Shown: in pieces, positions 15,887 to 24,689 of the stretch | Numbering within the stretch: the stretch's first letter is position 1 | How the letters are laid out: every line of letters begins with the position of its first letter | Assembly: GCA_019636565.1 (NCBI GenBank) | Contig: JAHBXG010000007.1 | Span: 62,001 to 126,000 of the forward strand | Direction: 5' to 3' | Origin: Phycisphaeraceae bacterium | GTDB taxonomy: Bacteria > Planctomycetota > Phycisphaerae > Phycisphaerales > UBA1924 | DNA length: 64,000 nt | The notes under the pieces: model-generated | What the model was told of the DNA's origin: nothing | The model's input: only the letters and a program-made list of their open reading frames with translations | Database searches by the model: none | Made by a program: the position numbers and the translations under genes

Positions 15887-17623
15887 TTAGACGATCTGCA
15901 TCAGGCTCGCGAGCAACTGGTTCGAGATATCGATCAACCTCGCTCCGGCTTGGTATTGGCGCTGGAAGTTCAGCAGGTTCAGCGATTCCTCATCGATCGA
16001 GACGCCGCTGATACTGGCACGCTGGGCGTCGAGGCTCTCACGCACCGACGCCGCGGCGTAGGCGGTCGTCTTTGCCGCGGAAGTGGCGACACCCACGCCC
16101 TGCACCGTGTCGGCCCAGGTCTCGCCGATCGATCGGCCGTTCAGCGACGACAGTGCCTGATTCTGCAGTTTGGAGAGTTCGAGCGCTGTGCCGTTCTCGA
16201 CAAATGAGCCATCGACTATCCGCCCGACCTGCAGTTTGTTGGGATCGCCGACCAGATCGCTCCGCACGGCGATGTTGGTCGCGTCGGTGCCGGTGAAGAA
16301 ACTGTTGACCCCGAGCAGGGCGAGCGCGCCGCTCGAATCGTCGCTGAAACTAAAGGAAAAGCCGCTCTGTGCCGCGACCTGCAACTTGCCCTCGGCGTCG
16401 AAGGAAGCCGAAATCCCCGGGATTGCCCCGAGCGCGGCACGGATCGATTCGGCGGACGTGTCGTTCGCGAAGCCCGCGTTGCCGGTGTTGTCGACTCCGT
16501 CGAGATCAACATTGATGCGAACGGTCTGCGTCGCGTTGGTGCCGGTCTGCTTGACGGTAATGTAGAAACCGCCGCTCTTGGCTTGGAACGGAAGGTTCGA
16601 TGTCGCGGTGTTGTACACGTCGTTGAGCGAGCGGGTGCGGTCGGCGGTCGCAAACGAGAGCGAGCCGGAGGCGGAGGTGAGTCCGTCCTTGTTGGTGCCG
16701 GTCGAGTGCAGTTTGTTGACTTCGAAGATCAGTTGGCTCGCGATCGAGTTGAGCGCGGCACCGGTTTGTTCGACGCTCGACTTGCGGCTGCTGAGCAGCG
16801 CGCCGATCTGGCCCGACTGGACATCGAGGAATTCGCTGTTGTCCTTGGCCTTGATGCTTACTTCCAGTTTGCCGTTGATCTGCGTCATATCCAGCCTGAT
16901 CCCCCGCGAGACGCCGGCGAGCACCACCGGCGTGCTCCCGATGAGGATGTTGGTGGAGCCGTCGGGCTGATCAACCGATGTGACATCAACCAGCTTGGAG
17001 AGTTCGCCGATCACCTGATCGCGCTGGTCGCGGAGCGAATTGGCGAGGCCCTGCCCGCCCTCGCTGGTCGCGATCTGCACATTTAGTTTCGCGATTGTGG
17101 TGAGCAGTTGATCGGCGCGCTCGGCGCCCGAGCCAAGTTGCGCATCGATCTGCGACTGGATGCCTCCCAAGTCCTTCTGCATCTTGCGCAGATAGTCGGT
17201 GATCTGCCCGGCCTGCTGCACAACGACGCTGCTGCTCTTCGACAAGTTGGCCCGTTCCGACCAGATGTTGAAAAAGCCCTGCAAACGCGAGGAAAAATCG
17301 TTGTCGGTGAGTTCGCCCAGCGTTGATTCAAGGGAGCTGAGCGTCTGGTGCTGCTGCGCCGAGGCGGCTTCATCTGCCGCGCCGTTCCAGAGGCGGTTCT
17401 GCAGCGCCGCGTCGATCTGGCGGCGGACATCACGAACGCTGACGCCCCGGCCCGACTGGTTGCCTGCGGTTGTGCCCCCGTCGCCCACCGGCATGAACGA
17501 GGCGACCTGCCGGCTGTAGCCGGGCGTGCCGACATTGGCGATGTTGTTGCCGGCGACCTGGATGCCTAGTTGGCTCGCGGTGAGCGCCGAGCGTCCGATC
17601 AGCATGGCGGCGGTAAGGCTCAT
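15887..17623 (-). CDS. flgK: flagellar hook-associated protein 1 (FlgK)
   Basis: First hook-filament junction protein, 578 residues, normal family length. The N-terminal rod/hook signature is clear: ALTASQLGIQVAGNNIANVGTPGYSRQ. The C-terminal helix (SLNLLNFQRQYQAGARLIDISNQLLASLMQIV) is the matching half of the D0 coiled coil. The middle has the usual long helices (about 90-200) and a variable domain. The start codon directly follows GAGGATCCTC, a perfect palindrome that includes the ribosome site. It lies 54 bases after flgN in the flgI-J-N-K-L series. Confidence 0.94.
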   Translation of the reverse strand: MSLTAAMLIGRSALTASQLGIQVAGNNIANVGTPGYSRQVASFMPVGDGGTTAGNQSGRGVSVRDVRRQIDAALQNRLWNGAADEAASAQQHQTLSSLESTLGELTDNDFSSRLQGFFNIWSERANLSKSSSVVVQQAGQITDYLRKMQKDLGGIQSQIDAQLGSGAERADQLLTTIAKLNVQIATSEGGQGLANSLRDQRDQVIGELSKLVDVTSVDQPDGSTNILIGSTPVVLAGVSRGIRLDMTQINGKLEVSIKAKDNSEFLDVQSGQIGALLSSRKSSVEQTGAALNSIASQLIFEVNKLHSTGTNKDGLTSASGSLSFATADRTRSLNDVYNTATSNLPFQAKSGGFYITVKQTGTNATQTVRINVDLDGVDNTGNAGFANDTSAESIRAALGAIPGISASFDAEGKLQVAAQSGFSFSFSDDSSGALALLGVNSFFTGTDATNIAVRSDLVGDPNKLQVGRIVDGSFVENGTALELSKLQNQALSSLNGRSIGETWADTVQGVGVATSAAKTTAYAAASVRESLDAQRASISGVSIDEESLNLLNFQRQYQAGARLIDISNQLLASLMQIV

Positions 17624-17677
17624 GGAGGATCCTCAGAAAAGTTCACAAACGCTCGGCATCTTGCCGCCCATCTCAAT

Positions 17678-18253
17678 TCAGTGTCGAATATCGAGTGTGG
17701 TCACAATCGGCGCACCCGCCGTCACGGCGCCGCTCTTGGCATAGATCCCGGCGTGGCTGAGTGAACTTGCAACCTGACGCATCAGGCCTTCCATGTGGGC
17801 GAGCAGCACGCGGCTGACGACCCGCACCAGGTTCTGTTCTTCCTGCACCCGGGCGACCAGCGTGCGCAAGCGCTCCGACATTTCGAGGAGGCTGCCTCGG
17901 ATTGCTTCGGGGGCACAGCGAGCCAGATCGGACAGGCGCGCCACCGACGGGGGCTGCGGGCGGATCTCGGTCTGTGCCCGCTTCACGAGCGACTGCCTGC
18001 GGCTTTCGAGTTCCGCGATGGCCGCGAGCGTGGCACGTTCGATCTGCATGATGCGATCGCAGCGCACCGGATCGGCCTGGCGGATGGCCTCGTGGTGCTG
18101 CGTGGTCAGTGCGAGCAGTTTCTCGTGCAGCGAGATGAACTCACTCAGCAGTCTCCCCAGTTCCTCATGAATCGGGGCCTGCAACGAGGCGGAAGTCGGG
18201 ACGAGGGTGCTGGGAGTGGGGATGGGAGTGGGGGTGGGGAGGGTGGGGGGCAT
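17678..18253 (-). CDS. flgN: FlgN-like flagellar export chaperone
   Basis: Small helical protein (191 residues) that fits FlgN, the cytoplasmic chaperone for FlgK and FlgL. The match is mostly by position and form: a helical region at about 35-165 (HEELGRLLSEFISLHEKLLA, then QSLVKRAQTEI, then EEQNLVRVVSRVL) and its place between flgJ and flgK. ATG 18253 is preferred because an earlier ATG at 18349 would overlap flgJ by 67 bases. The first 30 residues are a Pro/Thr repeat (PTPTPIPTPSTL) encoded by a C-rich tract whose complement is a dense G-run series. That stretch is probably disordered. Confidence 0.75.
   Translation of the reverse strand: MPPTLPTPTPIPTPSTLVPTSASLQAPIHEELGRLLSEFISLHEKLLALTTQHHEAIRQADPVRCDRIMQIERATLAAIAELESRRQSLVKRAQTEIRPQPPSVARLSDLARCAPEAIRGSLLEMSERLRTLVARVQEEQNLVRVVSRVLLAHMEGLMRQVASSLSHAGIYAKSGAVTAGAPIVTTLDIRH
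18205..18250 (+). other. G-run tract (possible G-quadruplex) at the flgN start
   Basis: Eight runs of three or more G within 46 bases of the plus strand, with loops of one to four bases, ending two bases from the flgN start codon. The G-rich strand is the template for flgN. Confidence 0.7.
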
Positions 18254-18282
18254 GGTCGCTCTCGCTGGAGCGCGCCCGCCGA

Positions 18283-18666
18283 TCAGGTCGCGGGCGCGAG
18301 TCCGGCCTTCTTCAGCATGTTCTGTGCCACACGCTCCACAACCGGCCAATTGGACTTGTGCACGATGTGCCGCGCGACACGGGCGTCCACCAGCGATTGG
18401 AACTGCTGCTCGGCCTTGTTTGGACCGAACGGAGCCGCGGCATGGTTCGAAGCCCGCATCTGCTTGAAGACCGGCTGGACCAGAGCCACCGCGACAAAGC
18501 TTTCCGCGGCATCGCGGATCTTGGCTTCGTCCGGCACACCGAGTTGACGCCCCGTCTTCTTGCCCAGCACCTCGGCAAAGTCGAGCTGATCTTGCGCCTT
18601 TGGCATCTTGCTCGGCGCGTCAAGCGGATTGACGCCCGACTGGAATTGGAGGCCGCTTATGTCCAT
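18283..18666 (-). CDS. flgJ: rod-binding protein FlgJ, N-terminal domain only
   Basis: 127 residues that match the rod-binding (capping) half of FlgJ: ESFVAVALVQPVFKQMR and the final helix are the recognisable parts. There is no muramidase domain, as in many bacteria where a separate hydrolase cuts the peptidoglycan. It lies 19 bases after flgI and 29 bases before flgN in the same direction. The position between flgI and flgN is the classical one and adds weight to a call that rests on a short domain. Confidence 0.82.
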   Translation of the reverse strand: MDISGLQFQSGVNPLDAPSKMPKAQDQLDFAEVLGKKTGRQLGVPDEAKIRDAAESFVAVALVQPVFKQMRASNHAAAPFGPNKAEQQFQSLVDARVARHIVHKSNWPVVERVAQNMLKKAGLAPAT

Positions 18667-18685
18667 GTTTGACAGTTGTTTAGAT

Positions 18686-19795
18686 TCAATCTTCGATCAG
18701 TTTGGCGTGCAGGCGGCCGGTCTTGTACAGCATCTGAAGTATCTCGATCTGGTCGGTCACCGAGACATCGAGTTGCTTCATGGCTGCCATCAGGTCGGCC
18801 AGGCGGGCGTTGTCGCTGGGCCGGGATCTGGTGCGGATTTCGGCGAAGTGCGTCGTGGTGGTCAGCGGATTCTGCGGCGTGCCGACCGGGGTTGGAACGG
18901 TCGTGTTGATCACCAGGTCTTTGTGCGTCACCAAACCCGGGCTGATCTCGACATCGCCTGTGATGACGATGACGCCGCTACGGGGGTTCACGATTACCTG
19001 CGCCGGCAAATCAAGTTCGGCGACCCGCACGCTGGACGAGAGAACTGCGGCAACAAAGCCCGCCTTGTCCGATCTTTCGGCCTCGGGCACGACCACGCGG
19101 ATGGTGCGATCATCGAGTACGGTCGCCACGTTCGCGCTGACTCGGATGCTGGAATCAAGCCCCGGCACCAGCGGACCGGGTCCGGCGTCGCTGTTGATGC
19201 AGGTCGCGATCTTCTGAGCGGATGCCCAGCCGCTGAAGTAGGGCGAGATGTAGAGGTCGAACGAATCGCCAACGACAGGCCCGGCGACATCTTGCAGGAG
19301 TTGCGCTCCTGCGCGGACTTTGCCGCTGGACGACAAGGACGGATCGGCCAGTTCGACCGAACCGCTGGCGAGGGCGTAGACCGGGCTGTTGGGCAGAGGC
19401 CCGCGCAGGGGCGCGAGCACGAGGCGTCCGCCCCGCAGGCTGCTGGCGCCGTATGCCGCGGAGACGTACGCATCGAAGCGGTCGTCGGCGCGCCCGCCGA
19501 CTTCGGGGATGGTGACATCGACCCAGACGACGGCGACGGCCTTGGCGCCGAGGAGTTCGGTGATCTGACCGGGAGAGTTGCCCTCGGATTCGAGTAGTTT
19601 GGAGAGGGGGCGGGCGAGGACCAGATCCTTGCCGCTGTCGCCGGTGCCGTTGAGGCCGACGACCAGGCCCAGCCCGCGGAGTTTGAACTCGCCCTGACCA
19701 CGGATGCGGGTGAGATCGGAGACCTTGCTCGCGAGCGCGGGCGGGGCAAAGGTCGCGAGCACGAACGCGAGGGTGATTAGAGAGAGGCGGAGCAT
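18686..19795 (-). CDS. flgI: flagellar P-ring protein FlgI
   Basis: Periplasmic subunit of the P ring around the rod. ATG 19795 gives a clean signal peptide (MLRLSLITLAFVLATFAPPALA, then SKVSDLTRIRGQGE) and a length of 369, normal for FlgI; the upstream open frame has no signal sequence. Family marks are LRGLGLVVGLNGTGDSGKD, VNPRSGVIVITGDVEI and the C-terminal ALMAAMKQLDV-like MAAMKQLDVSVTDQIEILQ. It is the first gene of the minus-strand flagellar run. A sigma-54-like motif lies directly before it. In most bacteria flgH would precede it, but here flgH is 15 kb away on the other strand. Confidence 0.95.
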   Translation of the reverse strand: MLRLSLITLAFVLATFAPPALASKVSDLTRIRGQGEFKLRGLGLVVGLNGTGDSGKDLVLARPLSKLLESEGNSPGQITELLGAKAVAVVWVDVTIPEVGGRADDRFDAYVSAAYGASSLRGGRLVLAPLRGPLPNSPVYALASGSVELADPSLSSSGKVRAGAQLLQDVAGPVVGDSFDLYISPYFSGWASAQKIATCINSDAGPGPLVPGLDSSIRVSANVATVLDDRTIRVVVPEAERSDKAGFVAAVLSSSVRVAELDLPAQVIVNPRSGVIVITGDVEISPGLVTHKDLVINTTVPTPVGTPQNPLTTTTHFAEIRTRSRPSDNARLADLMAAMKQLDVSVTDQIEILQMLYKTGRLHAKLIED

Positions 19796-19808
19796 CAACC
19801 GTGCAAAC

Positions 19809-19823
19809 GCAAGGGGCGTGCCG
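19809..19823 (-). promoter_or_regulatory. sigma-54-like promoter before flgI
   Basis: On the minus strand CGGCACG-CCCC-TTGC, one mismatch to TGGCACG-N4-TTGC with exact spacing. The flgI ATG follows 13 bases after the -12 element, so the transcript would be almost leaderless; this is the main doubt. Confidence 0.5.
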
Positions 19824-19937
19824 GAATTGCAGATCGCAAAATACGGTGCGAAAGCACGACGCGGGCATGGCCGCATGCGGCGGGAGGAATTGGGGTAGAG
19901 TGGGGCGGTTTGTGCGGAAGCATCCGTGGGAGGTCTG

Positions 19938-22778
19938 TTGGCTATCTGCCTCAAATGTAAGTTCAACCTTCCGGACGAAGCCAGATTCTGCTCGAATTGC
20001 GGCACGCCGGTGGTTGACCTTGCCAACGCCGAGACAGCCGAATTCGTTCGGCCTCGGGCGAACATGGCGGCCTCACCGGGCGGAGCAAGTCCGAACGCGG
20101 GGGCGGGTGTCGCGACACCGGGATTGAGCGGCGACCCAAAATCACGCGCGGCGTCTTTCCAGCCCGGCACAGTGCTGGGCGATCGGTACCGGATTGTCGC
20201 CCTGCTGGGTCGCGGTGCGATGGGAGAGGTGTATCGCGCCGAGGACCTGCGGCTTGCTCAGGACGTGGCGCTCAAGTTCTTCTTCCACGAAGGAGTAGAC
20301 CCGGAGGTGGTTGCCGAGCGCATGCGGAAGCTCTCGGCCGAGGTTCGTCTCGCGCGTGAAGTGACGCATCCCAATGTCTGCCGGGTCCACGACTTGACGG
20401 AACTGGAGGTTGAGGGCACATCGGGCGAGCGAATGCGATTACCGGTTCTCTCGATGGAGTACGTGGTTGGCGACGATCTTGCCGGGCTGCTGAAGAAAAT
20501 CGGGCGGATGCCCAGCGGCAAGGCGATCGAAATTGCGAGGCAACTGTGTTCGGGTCTGGCCGCGGCTCACGCCAAGGGGATCATTCACCGCGACCTGAAG
20601 CCCGCGAACATCATGATCGATGCCGTGGGCACCGCGAAGATCACCGACTTCGGCCTGGCCGGCTGGGCATCCGATTTGGCCGAGAGTCAAAAGGCGGCCG
20701 GCACGCCCCGCTATATGGCGCCGGAAATTCTGCAAAGGGGCGGCGGCAACGAGCAATCGGACCTGTATTCGCTGGGGCTAGTGCTGCATGAGATGCTCAC
20801 GGGCAAGCAGGTTTTCGAGGCGACCAACCTCAAGGAACTCCTGCAGGGGCATCAGGCTTCCATCCCTCCTCCGTCTCTTGTCGCCAGGCACGCCGATCCA
20901 AGGCTTGAAGCGGCGATCATGCGTTGCATCGAGCCGGATCCCGCCATGCGCCCGCGCTCGGCGCTCGAAGTCATTGCCATGCTGCCGGGTGGCGACCCTC
21001 TCGCCGCGGCGCTCGCGGCAGGGGTGACGCCATCGGTCGCGACGATCGCGGGCGCAACGGCCCTCAAGCGGATGCAGGTGCGGACGATCGGGCTGGTCGG
21101 CTTGTCGCTCGTCGCGCTCCTGGCGCTGGTGGTGTGGCTTGTGCCCCAGATCCTGCTCGTGAATCAACTGCCCCTGGACAAGCCGCCGGCGGTGCTTGCG
21201 GACCGGGCCCGCGAGATTCTCAAATCGCTGGGCTACACGCCCACTGTGGAAAACTCGGTCTACCGACTCGATGTCTTTGACGAGTATCTCGATCTCATCG
21301 AGCAGAAGGAAAAGGGCGTTGATGTGTGGCGTCGGCTCGGGCGCCTTCGCCCGGGCGCGATGGACTTTTGGTATCGCCAGTTTCCGGTGGCCGTGCGTCC
21401 GCAGGTGGCCGACGGAGTCGTCACGTGGGACGACCCAAGGCCGATCGGTGGATCGATCGGTTTGAGACTGGATTTGGCCGGACACCTGCGCGAACTGCGA
21501 GCGGTCCCCGATGGCGCGGGCGATGATCTTGCCGCGGCCGAGAAACTGGAGAAGGGCTTCGTCGGCAAACGGACGGTCAACCCCGATCCGCGCCCGGTCT
21601 TTCTCGCTGCTGGGCTCGACTTCGACACATTCAGGCCGGTTCCGCCGATGCGCGTGCCGCAGGTCTACGCGGATCTGTTTCAGGCGTGGGAGGGTGTGTA
21701 TCCGGAGAGCCCGGACACGACCGTGCGTGCGGAACTCGCGTGGTATGAGGGCAGGCCGGTGAGTTTCCGCACGCTGGAGCCCGCGTTTGCGACGACATTC
21801 AAGGACTTGGCAGCGAACACGCCCGGACGCGTGAGTTTGGCGAACGCGATCGAGGCGACGCTGCGCATTGGTTCGCTGGTGGTGGCGTCGTTTCTGGCGT
21901 GGATGAATTTTCGTTACCGAAGGGGAGATGGGGCGGGTGCGCGGCGGATCGCCTTGTTCATGGGCGCGTTGATGATGCTTTCGGTATTGTGCCGCGCCGA
22001 CGTGCTCTCGAATTCGTCGGAAGGGATGTTCGATTTTCGCCGTGGCGCGATCGGCGTGGTGTTCAGCGCACTGGAAGGGGGTGTCTTTGTCGGGCTCTCG
22101 GTCTGGGTGGCGTACTTTGCCCTCGAGCCATACGCACGGCGCTTCTGGCCCGAAACCCTGATCGCCTGGTCGCGTCTGCTGCTGGGGCGATTCTTCGACC
22201 CGGAGGTGGGGCGGAGTACGGCGATCGGTGCCGTAGCGGGGTGCCTGGTCGTCGTCGCGCACTCGCTCCAGCACCTGTGCGGGCCGTGGATCGGATATCC
22301 GACGCTGCGCCCGATGACGGATGATATCGGTGGGGCCGCCACTCTTGAGGGAGTGAGATCGATCGCGGGCGTGCTGTGCATCCACGCGATGGACGCGTGC
22401 ATCTACGGCATGAGTTTCCTGCTGGGGATCGTGCTGCTCTCGCTGCTGTTCAAGAATCGGCGTTATGCGCTCTCGGTGTACGCCGTGCTCCAGACGGCGA
22501 TCTTCGGCCTCGCCGCCGCGAACAATCCGCTCGGATGGGTCTTTGCCGCGTTGATGACGGCGATCGTGACGATCGTGTTGCTGCGTTACGGGCTGCTAGC
22601 GCTTGTCGTGGGTGCGTTCGTTTTCAAGGTCTGCACCACGTTTCCGATCACGACCAATACGAACGCGTGGTACTTCGGCATCGGTGCGTTCGCGGTGGCG
22701 TTGGTCGGGGCGATCGGGCTGTGGGGACTGATCGTGGCGGCGCGCAGCCCGACGCAAGGGTCGCTGAAGCGGATCTGA
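19938..22778 (+). CDS. zinc-ribbon Ser/Thr protein kinase with membrane C-terminus (kinase A)
   Basis: Hanks-type kinase. TTG 19938 (MAICLKCKFNLP) follows GGGAGG by four bases; GTG 19926 is the alternative. Order of parts: zinc ribbon (CLKC...CSNC, residues 4-21), a Gly/Pro linker, kinase domain from about 82 to 345 with G-loop GRGAMGEV, lysine in VALKFF, catalytic HRDLKPANIM, DFGLAG and GTPRYMAPE, then a transmembrane helix (LVALLALVVWLVPQIL), an extracytoplasmic domain of about 240 residues and a C-terminal module of several helices. All catalytic residues are present. A paralog with the same plan is at 34766-37804. Substrates are unknown; it lies divergently next to flgI. Confidence 0.88.
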   Translation: MAICLKCKFNLPDEARFCSNCGTPVVDLANAETAEFVRPRANMAASPGGASPNAGAGVATPGLSGDPKSRAASFQPGTVLGDRYRIVALLGRGAMGEVYRAEDLRLAQDVALKFFFHEGVDPEVVAERMRKLSAEVRLAREVTHPNVCRVHDLTELEVEGTSGERMRLPVLSMEYVVGDDLAGLLKKIGRMPSGKAIEIARQLCSGLAAAHAKGIIHRDLKPANIMIDAVGTAKITDFGLAGWASDLAESQKAAGTPRYMAPEILQRGGGNEQSDLYSLGLVLHEMLTGKQVFEATNLKELLQGHQASIPPPSLVARHADPRLEAAIMRCIEPDPAMRPRSALEVIAMLPGGDPLAAALAAGVTPSVATIAGATALKRMQVRTIGLVGLSLVALLALVVWLVPQILLVNQLPLDKPPAVLADRAREILKSLGYTPTVENSVYRLDVFDEYLDLIEQKEKGVDVWRRLGRLRPGAMDFWYRQFPVAVRPQVADGVVTWDDPRPIGGSIGLRLDLAGHLRELRAVPDGAGDDLAAAEKLEKGFVGKRTVNPDPRPVFLAAGLDFDTFRPVPPMRVPQVYADLFQAWEGVYPESPDTTVRAELAWYEGRPVSFRTLEPAFATTFKDLAANTPGRVSLANAIEATLRIGSLVVASFLAWMNFRYRRGDGAGARRIALFMGALMMLSVLCRADVLSNSSEGMFDFRRGAIGVVFSALEGGVFVGLSVWVAYFALEPYARRFWPETLIAWSRLLLGRFFDPEVGRSTAIGAVAGCLVVVAHSLQHLCGPWIGYPTLRPMTDDIGGAATLEGVRSIAGVLCIHAMDACIYGMSFLLGIVLLSLLFKNRRYALSVYAVLQTAIFGLAAANNPLGWVFAALMTAIVTIVLLRYGLLALVVGAFVFKVCTTFPITTNTNAWYFGIGAFAVALVGAIGLWGLIVAARSPTQGSLKRI

Positions 22779-22990
22779 ATGCTGCCGAAGGCGCCACGCC
22801 GTCGACACTCGCTTGGGCATGCGCGGAACCGGGCGTGATTGCCCAACGCATCGGGGCAACGGCCCGTGGTTCGGTGTGCTGCCGCCGGGGTTCGGCACGA
22901 ATCCGGGCGAGTGTGCATGTGATTTCGAATGAGAACCGGAAGATGCGGGCGCGACTTGATAGCCGCAAACCTCGGAGAGCAACGACTCCA

Positions 22991-23022
22991 GGCTCTTACC
23001 CCCGTCTATGTGGGTGAGAGCC
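22991..23022 (-). terminator. weak hairpin after the arylsulfotransferase-like gene
   Basis: An 11-bp stem with one G-T pair (22991-23001 with 23012-23022), 16 bases past the stop, without a T-run. The rest of the 260-base gap to kinase A shows nothing. Confidence 0.4.
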
Positions 23023-23038
23023 GTGCGGCTTTGCGAAA

Positions 23039-24490
23039 TCACGGGCACAGCAGCGTGTCGTACGCGCCGATGAAAACGACAAAGTCGGCATCGTCCACGA
23101 ATCCGTCGGCGTTCAGGTCGGCGGGGCATTCGGCGGGCATGGCGGGGTCGTCGCAGAGGAGCAGGTTGTACGCGGCAAGGAAGACGACAAAGTCACCGTC
23201 ATCAACCATGTTGTCACCGTTGAAATCCGCGGCGCACCAGAGAAGGTCACGCAGACGATTGTCGCGAGCATCGATCCGCGTGGCGCGGAATGCCGCGGGG
23301 TTGGCGCCGCCGAAAGGATCGGTGTATTCCCACACGATCCGGCACGACGCGTCCAACTCGATAAACCTCCCCGACGAACCCACGCACACCAGCGTGTTGC
23401 CATTCGAGAGGCGCTGAGCGCCCGAGATGTTCGACGAGTAGAACTGCGCACCGTCCGCCGAGTTGCACACCAGGATCGAGGCGGCGGGTCCAAAGGCCTG
23501 CCCGGGCGACCGGGTGTACGCCCCATCTTCCGCGAGCGGCGGCACGATTTCTTCAACGCTGGAATACGCCCCTTGCGGTCGGTTCAGGCCGTTGTTGTAC
23601 ACCAGCACGTGCCCGGCGCCCTCGAGTCCTTCGGCGATCCACTGCGGGTTGTGCTGTCCGAAGAGTTTCTGATCGGTGGTCGTGCCGGTTGCGTACGCGG
23701 CAGGATTGCCCCAGCGATAGAGCAGATCGCCATTCGCACCGGGCGCGTGCGAGATGATCCAGACTTCGTTGAAATTGTGGCTGCTCACGACAACCTGATC
23801 GAGCGACTCGTTGTATGCCAGGCCGTTCATGTGCAGCCAGTCGGCCGTGTTGGTGTTCGCCGGGTAGTTGATGTTGATGCGCTCCGGGCGAGAGCTCGGC
23901 GGCGCAAAGTTTGGCTTGGCGGCATCGAAATTCTGCACGAGGTGATCCCACGCGTGCCACTCCCACACGATTGTGCCGCCGGTTGCGCCAACGGGCTGGA
24001 TTTCCAAAAGTGCTTCGCTCCACAACTCGCCCTGACTCAGTGTCGCGGGGTTGCGGCCGGCGGCGACTGCCTGAGCGACTGTTTTCTTTTCCCACACGAT
24101 CGCCAGCACGTTTCCATTCGGCAGCAGGATCGCATCGTGATGCTGGCGCCGGTTGGCGTCGGCGATCTGGTAGTCCCACTGCAGCGTGCCGTCCCAGCCG
24201 ATTCGCTGTAGGCGCCCTCTGCGCCCGCCCGCCTGAAAGCCCGCGACACTGGTGTCGGTGCCGGTACGGAGCAGTTCGCCCGCGTCGAGCAGATACACGG
24301 CGTTGCCGGGTCGGTAGGCGCTCGGCCATTGGTGTTGCACGACGCCGTCGAGATCGATCAGGTAGGTGGTGGTGGAGTTGGTGGGCGCAAACAGCGTCCA
24401 TTCCGGCTGCGGAGGCGCCGCGAGCGCGTGAGCCGCCACGAGAGAAGTGAGCGCGGCAGCGCGAAAATGGAGGAGTTTGGGCGCTTTCAC
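23039..24490 (-). CDS. secreted arylsulfotransferase-like protein with dockerin-like tail
   Basis: 483 residues with signal peptide (ending HALAAPPQP). The body looks like an arylsulfotransferase-family beta-propeller: YLIDLDGVVQHQWPS, a HHDAILLPNGNVLAIVWEKK segment with paired histidines, WEWHAWDHLVQNF, and a repeat pattern of GN-V-WE turns. ASST enzymes move sulfate between phenols, but I cannot confirm catalytic residues, so the activity is inference. The last 60 residues are two Ca-binding dockerin-like repeats, DFNGDNMVDDGDFVVF and DLNADGFVDDADFVVF, ending in LLCP. The same tail ends two other proteins in the window, pointing to a common surface or extracellular fate. Confidence 0.75.
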   Translation of the reverse strand: MKAPKLLHFRAAALTSLVAAHALAAPPQPEWTLFAPTNSTTTYLIDLDGVVQHQWPSAYRPGNAVYLLDAGELLRTGTDTSVAGFQAGGRRGRLQRIGWDGTLQWDYQIADANRRQHHDAILLPNGNVLAIVWEKKTVAQAVAAGRNPATLSQGELWSEALLEIQPVGATGGTIVWEWHAWDHLVQNFDAAKPNFAPPSSRPERININYPANTNTADWLHMNGLAYNESLDQVVVSSHNFNEVWIISHAPGANGDLLYRWGNPAAYATGTTTDQKLFGQHNPQWIAEGLEGAGHVLVYNNGLNRPQGAYSSVEEIVPPLAEDGAYTRSPGQAFGPAASILVCNSADGAQFYSSNISGAQRLSNGNTLVCVGSSGRFIELDASCRIVWEYTDPFGGANPAAFRATRIDARDNRLRDLLWCAADFNGDNMVDDGDFVVFLAAYNLLLCDDPAMPAECPADLNADGFVDDADFVVFIGAYDTLLCP

Positions 24491-24611
24491 CCCGGTTACA
24501 ACGGTTCTGCAGGGTTGCTATTGCAGCACGTTCGAACATCAAGCCGGAAAACGCGATCTGATCCAGTAACAAGTGATTGAATCCGCGGCCAGGTGCGGCA
24601 AAAGACGCGAG

Positions 24612-24662
24612 AAAAATCCGCCAGAATCTCACCCCCCTGCGGGAGGAATGAGATTCTGGCGG
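24612..24662 (-). terminator. Rho-independent terminator of the triple-repeat protein gene
   Basis: A perfect 14-bp stem (24618-24631 with 24649-24662) followed on the minus strand by AT and five T (24616-24612). A degenerate relative of the same sequence occurs at 55801-55838. Confidence 0.85.
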
Positions 24663-24689
24663 TGTGTGTTGTGAACAGACGTGATCGAA

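Noticed and set aside
22779..23038. Search for a tRNA or small RNA in the gap after kinase A
   Set aside because: No cloverleaf pairing or T-loop sequence seen; only a weak hairpin belonging to the opposite gene.
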